Part shown: one piece after another, positions 62,474 through 64,000 of the stretch | Layout: each line of letters opens with the position of its first letter | Numbering within the stretch: position 1 is the stretch's first letter | Assembly (NCBI RefSeq): GCF_000807925.1 | Contig: NZ_JRVC01000013.1 | Coordinates: 96,954-160,953, forward strand | Length of the DNA: 64,000 nucleotides | Source of the DNA: Novosphingobium subterraneum | GTDB taxonomy: Bacteria; Pseudomonadota; Alphaproteobacteria; Sphingomonadales; Sphingomonadaceae | Reading direction: 5' to 3' | Made by a program: the position numbers and the translations under genes | Notes under the pieces: model-generated | The model's database searches: none | Told to the model about the DNA's origin: nothing | What the model saw: only the letters and a program-made list of their open reading frames with translations

Positions 62474-62489
62474 GATAGTGTTGAAAAAC
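62474..62489 (+). repeat. IS1182 left inverted repeat
   Basis: GATAGTGTTGAAAAAC, identical over 16 bases to the reverse complement of the last 16 bases of the window. Confidence 0.92.
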
Positions 62490-62547
62490 CCACCGCTGGG
62501 ATCGAGGGTAGTGTCAACTTGGCAACGGTCTGGAAGGCCTGCCCCGG

Positions 62548-63924
62548 TTATGCGAGCGCCGGTGCGGCGGGCATCGGGATCAGCTTTGCCAGCTTGCGGA
62601 GGTTTTGAGCGGTGGCGGCAAGGAGGAACTCGTCCTTTGCCCCGTTCGGCCCTCGCAGGCGCAAGCGGTCGAGCTTGAGAATGCGCTTGAGGTGGGCAAA
62701 CAGCATCTCAACTTTTTTCCGCTCGCGGCGGGATGTAAGATACGCGTCGGTTTTGGCCAGATCTCTTGCCAGATCCCGTGCACCCTCGTGGATTGACCGG
62801 GGCACTATGCGGTTGGGCTGTCCGGGGCAGCATTGCGGCTTGAGAGCGCAGGCTTCGCAGTCATGTTTGCTGGCGCGGTAGCGGATAAATCCGTCTTGAT
62901 CGACATCGCCCCGCAGCGCCGCAAAGTTCCTGCGGCGCGGGAGCAGCTCTTTGCTGCCGGGACATACGTAGAGATCATGTTGGTGATCGTAGCGGAATTC
63001 GTCGCGTTGGAAACTTCCGGTCCGGCGCCTCGCGTGATCGAAAATAGGGATGTGGGGTTCGATGCCGCGCTCATGGACAAGCCAGGCGATATTGGCGGCA
63101 TCGCCATAACCGGTATCGGCGGCCAGACGCTGGGGCCAGATGCCAAAACGTTCCTGTGTTCGGTCGATCATCGTTCGCTGCGCCGTCACCTCGGCAGGGC
63201 GGATGGCCGTGGTAGCTTCAACATCGACAATCACGGCGTTCTCCAAGTCAATGAGATAGTTGGTGCTGTAAGCGAAGAAGGCTTGCCCGCCATGGGCGCT
63301 TGTCCAGCGCGCCGCAGGATCAGCGGGCGACAGATATTTGGGAGTAGCCGGCGATGCCGCGCCAAACGCTGCTTCATCGAGTACCTCAAGATACTCGCGG
63401 GCAGCATGATTGACGATGTTCGGGGGCAAGCCGTCCTCGCCGGGTACGCCTCGCTGCCGGTTCGCATCGGCCTTGATCAGGCTGGCGTCGACGGCAAAGC
63501 CCTCGCCACCGACCAATCCCTCCTCAATGCAGCGCGTGACGGTCATCTCGAACACTTCCCGCAACAGATCGCTGTCACGGAACCGGCCGTGCCGGTTCTT
63601 GGAGAAGGTCGAATGATCCGGCACAGCCCCGTCAAGGCCAAGGCGGCAGAACCAGCGATAGGCCAGGTTAAGATGCACTTCCTCGCACAGGCGCCTCTCT
63701 GACCGGATGCCCAGGCAATAGCCGATGAGCAGCATCCGGATCATGAGTTCAGGATCGATCGAAGGGCGGCCCGTCTCGCTATAGAATGGCCGCAGTTTCT
63801 CCCGAATGCCGCTCAGGTCCACAAAGTGGTCAACCGCCCTCAGCAGATGGCTTTGCGGCACATGGTCCTCCAGGCTGAAGCTGTAAAACAGCGCCTCCTG
63901 CATCACAGTCCGAGCACCCATCAT
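62548..63924 (-). CDS. IS1182-family transposase
   Basis: A 458-residue DDE transposase. The N-terminal DUF772 domain (LRAVDHFVDLSGIREKLRPF; DPELMIRMLLIGYCLGIRSE) is followed by the catalytic part (AVDASLIKADANR; DTGYGDAANIAWLV) and a C-terminal zinc-like CEACALKPQCCPG region with REGARDLA-type sequence after it. The frame is complete and the element's ends are perfect, so it may be active and recently acquired. It can start at either of two adjacent ATG codons. Confidence 0.93.
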   Translation of the reverse strand: MMGARTVMQEALFYSFSLEDHVPQSHLLRAVDHFVDLSGIREKLRPFYSETGRPSIDPELMIRMLLIGYCLGIRSERRLCEEVHLNLAYRWFCRLGLDGAVPDHSTFSKNRHGRFRDSDLLREVFEMTVTRCIEEGLVGGEGFAVDASLIKADANRQRGVPGEDGLPPNIVNHAAREYLEVLDEAAFGAASPATPKYLSPADPAARWTSAHGGQAFFAYSTNYLIDLENAVIVDVEATTAIRPAEVTAQRTMIDRTQERFGIWPQRLAADTGYGDAANIAWLVHERGIEPHIPIFDHARRRTGSFQRDEFRYDHQHDLYVCPGSKELLPRRRNFAALRGDVDQDGFIRYRASKHDCEACALKPQCCPGQPNRIVPRSIHEGARDLARDLAKTDAYLTSRRERKKVEMLFAHLKRILKLDRLRLRGPNGAKDEFLLAATAQNLRKLAKLIPMPAAPALA

Positions 63925-63984
63925 CAGCCTGTCTCCCCATGACAGGGCCAGTGAATCAGGACTGCGCGATTACTGCAAGGCTGA

Positions 63985-64000
63985 GTTTTTCAACACTATC
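63985..64000 (-). repeat. IS1182 right inverted repeat
   Basis: Reverse complement of the left repeat over 16 bases. The element stops exactly at the window edge. Confidence 0.92.

Larger units (their letters stand above)
62474..64000 (-). mobile_element. IS1182-family insertion sequence, complete
   Basis: The ends are perfect 16-base inverted repeats GATAGTGTTGAAAAAC at 62474-62489 and, inverted, 63985-64000. The right end is the last base of the window, so the target duplication cannot be checked. The 1527-bp element carries one intact transposase gene on the minus strand. Confidence 0.9.

Overview
The window is high-GC DNA typical of an alphaproteobacterium, most likely a sphingomonad (Sphingobium/Novosphingobium/Sphingopyxis type). 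The signs are TonB-dependent receptors, FixLJ-type regulators, a luxR-luxI-phyH group and an astexin-class lasso peptide cluster with its own isopeptidase. Several insertion sequences and broken genes suggest an accessory region (plasmid or island). I saw no rRNA, tRNA or CRISPR array.

Region 1 (1-23.5 kb) is mainly metal (copper) handling and oxygen/redox sensing. It holds a partial copB, an MFS transporter, a DUF411 protein, a HutC-like GntR regulator facing a TonB receptor-PepSY-PepSY operon, a TetR/SDR pair with a frameshifted SDR, a corA remnant, a lone receiver, a FixL-FixJ pair with the heme-PAS residues, a DUF305 protein, copB, copA, a three-gene ECF sigma/metal-sensor/anti-sigma module (CnrH/X/Y-like), copC, copD, a methyltransferase, a Cu P1B-ATPase and a CueR-type MerR regulator. 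Five 26-bp promoter-like sites share AGGG, then TGCGTAT at fixed spacing. They lie before the sigma module, copA, copC, the DUF411 gene and the TonB receptor, and look like the regulon of the local ECF sigma factor.

Region 2 (23.6-42.7 kb) is a metabolic island: PHA synthase, fused MaoC-phosphotransacetylase, acetate kinase, a fabI interrupted by a stop codon, a phasin, a nine-gene N-type ATPase operon (atpDCQRBEFAG) with a sodium-type c subunit, oleate hydratase, a second FixJ-like regulator, a PRPP-synthetase-like protein, a frameshifted AMP/thymidine phosphorylase and a beta-CASP metallo-beta-lactamase RNase. Together they suggest low-oxygen or energy-stress metabolism, with carbon storage, substrate-level ATP, ion pumping and RNA/nucleotide salvage.

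Region 3 (42.7-47.7 kb) is a mobile-element zone: an IS200-type element with a very large hairpin, a DUF2933/ICMT-type pair, a truncated HxlR gene, and an IS3 element split by a frameshifted IS110/IS1111-type element flanked by a GT dinucleotide.

Region 4 (48-60.3 kb) joins quorum sensing and a lasso peptide system. luxR and luxI (with an 18-bp palindromic lux box) are followed by phyH and a GntR gene in overlapping order. Then come ECF sigma, FecR, an STN-containing TonB receptor and an Atxe2-like isopeptidase. Converging on these from the other strand are the cyclase (C), the leader peptidase (B) and a 48-codon precursor gene at 60047-60193 that is too short for ordinary gene calling. The window ends with a nucleotidyltransferase-HEPN fusion, a lytic transglycosylase and a complete IS1182-type element whose right repeat is the last base of the window.
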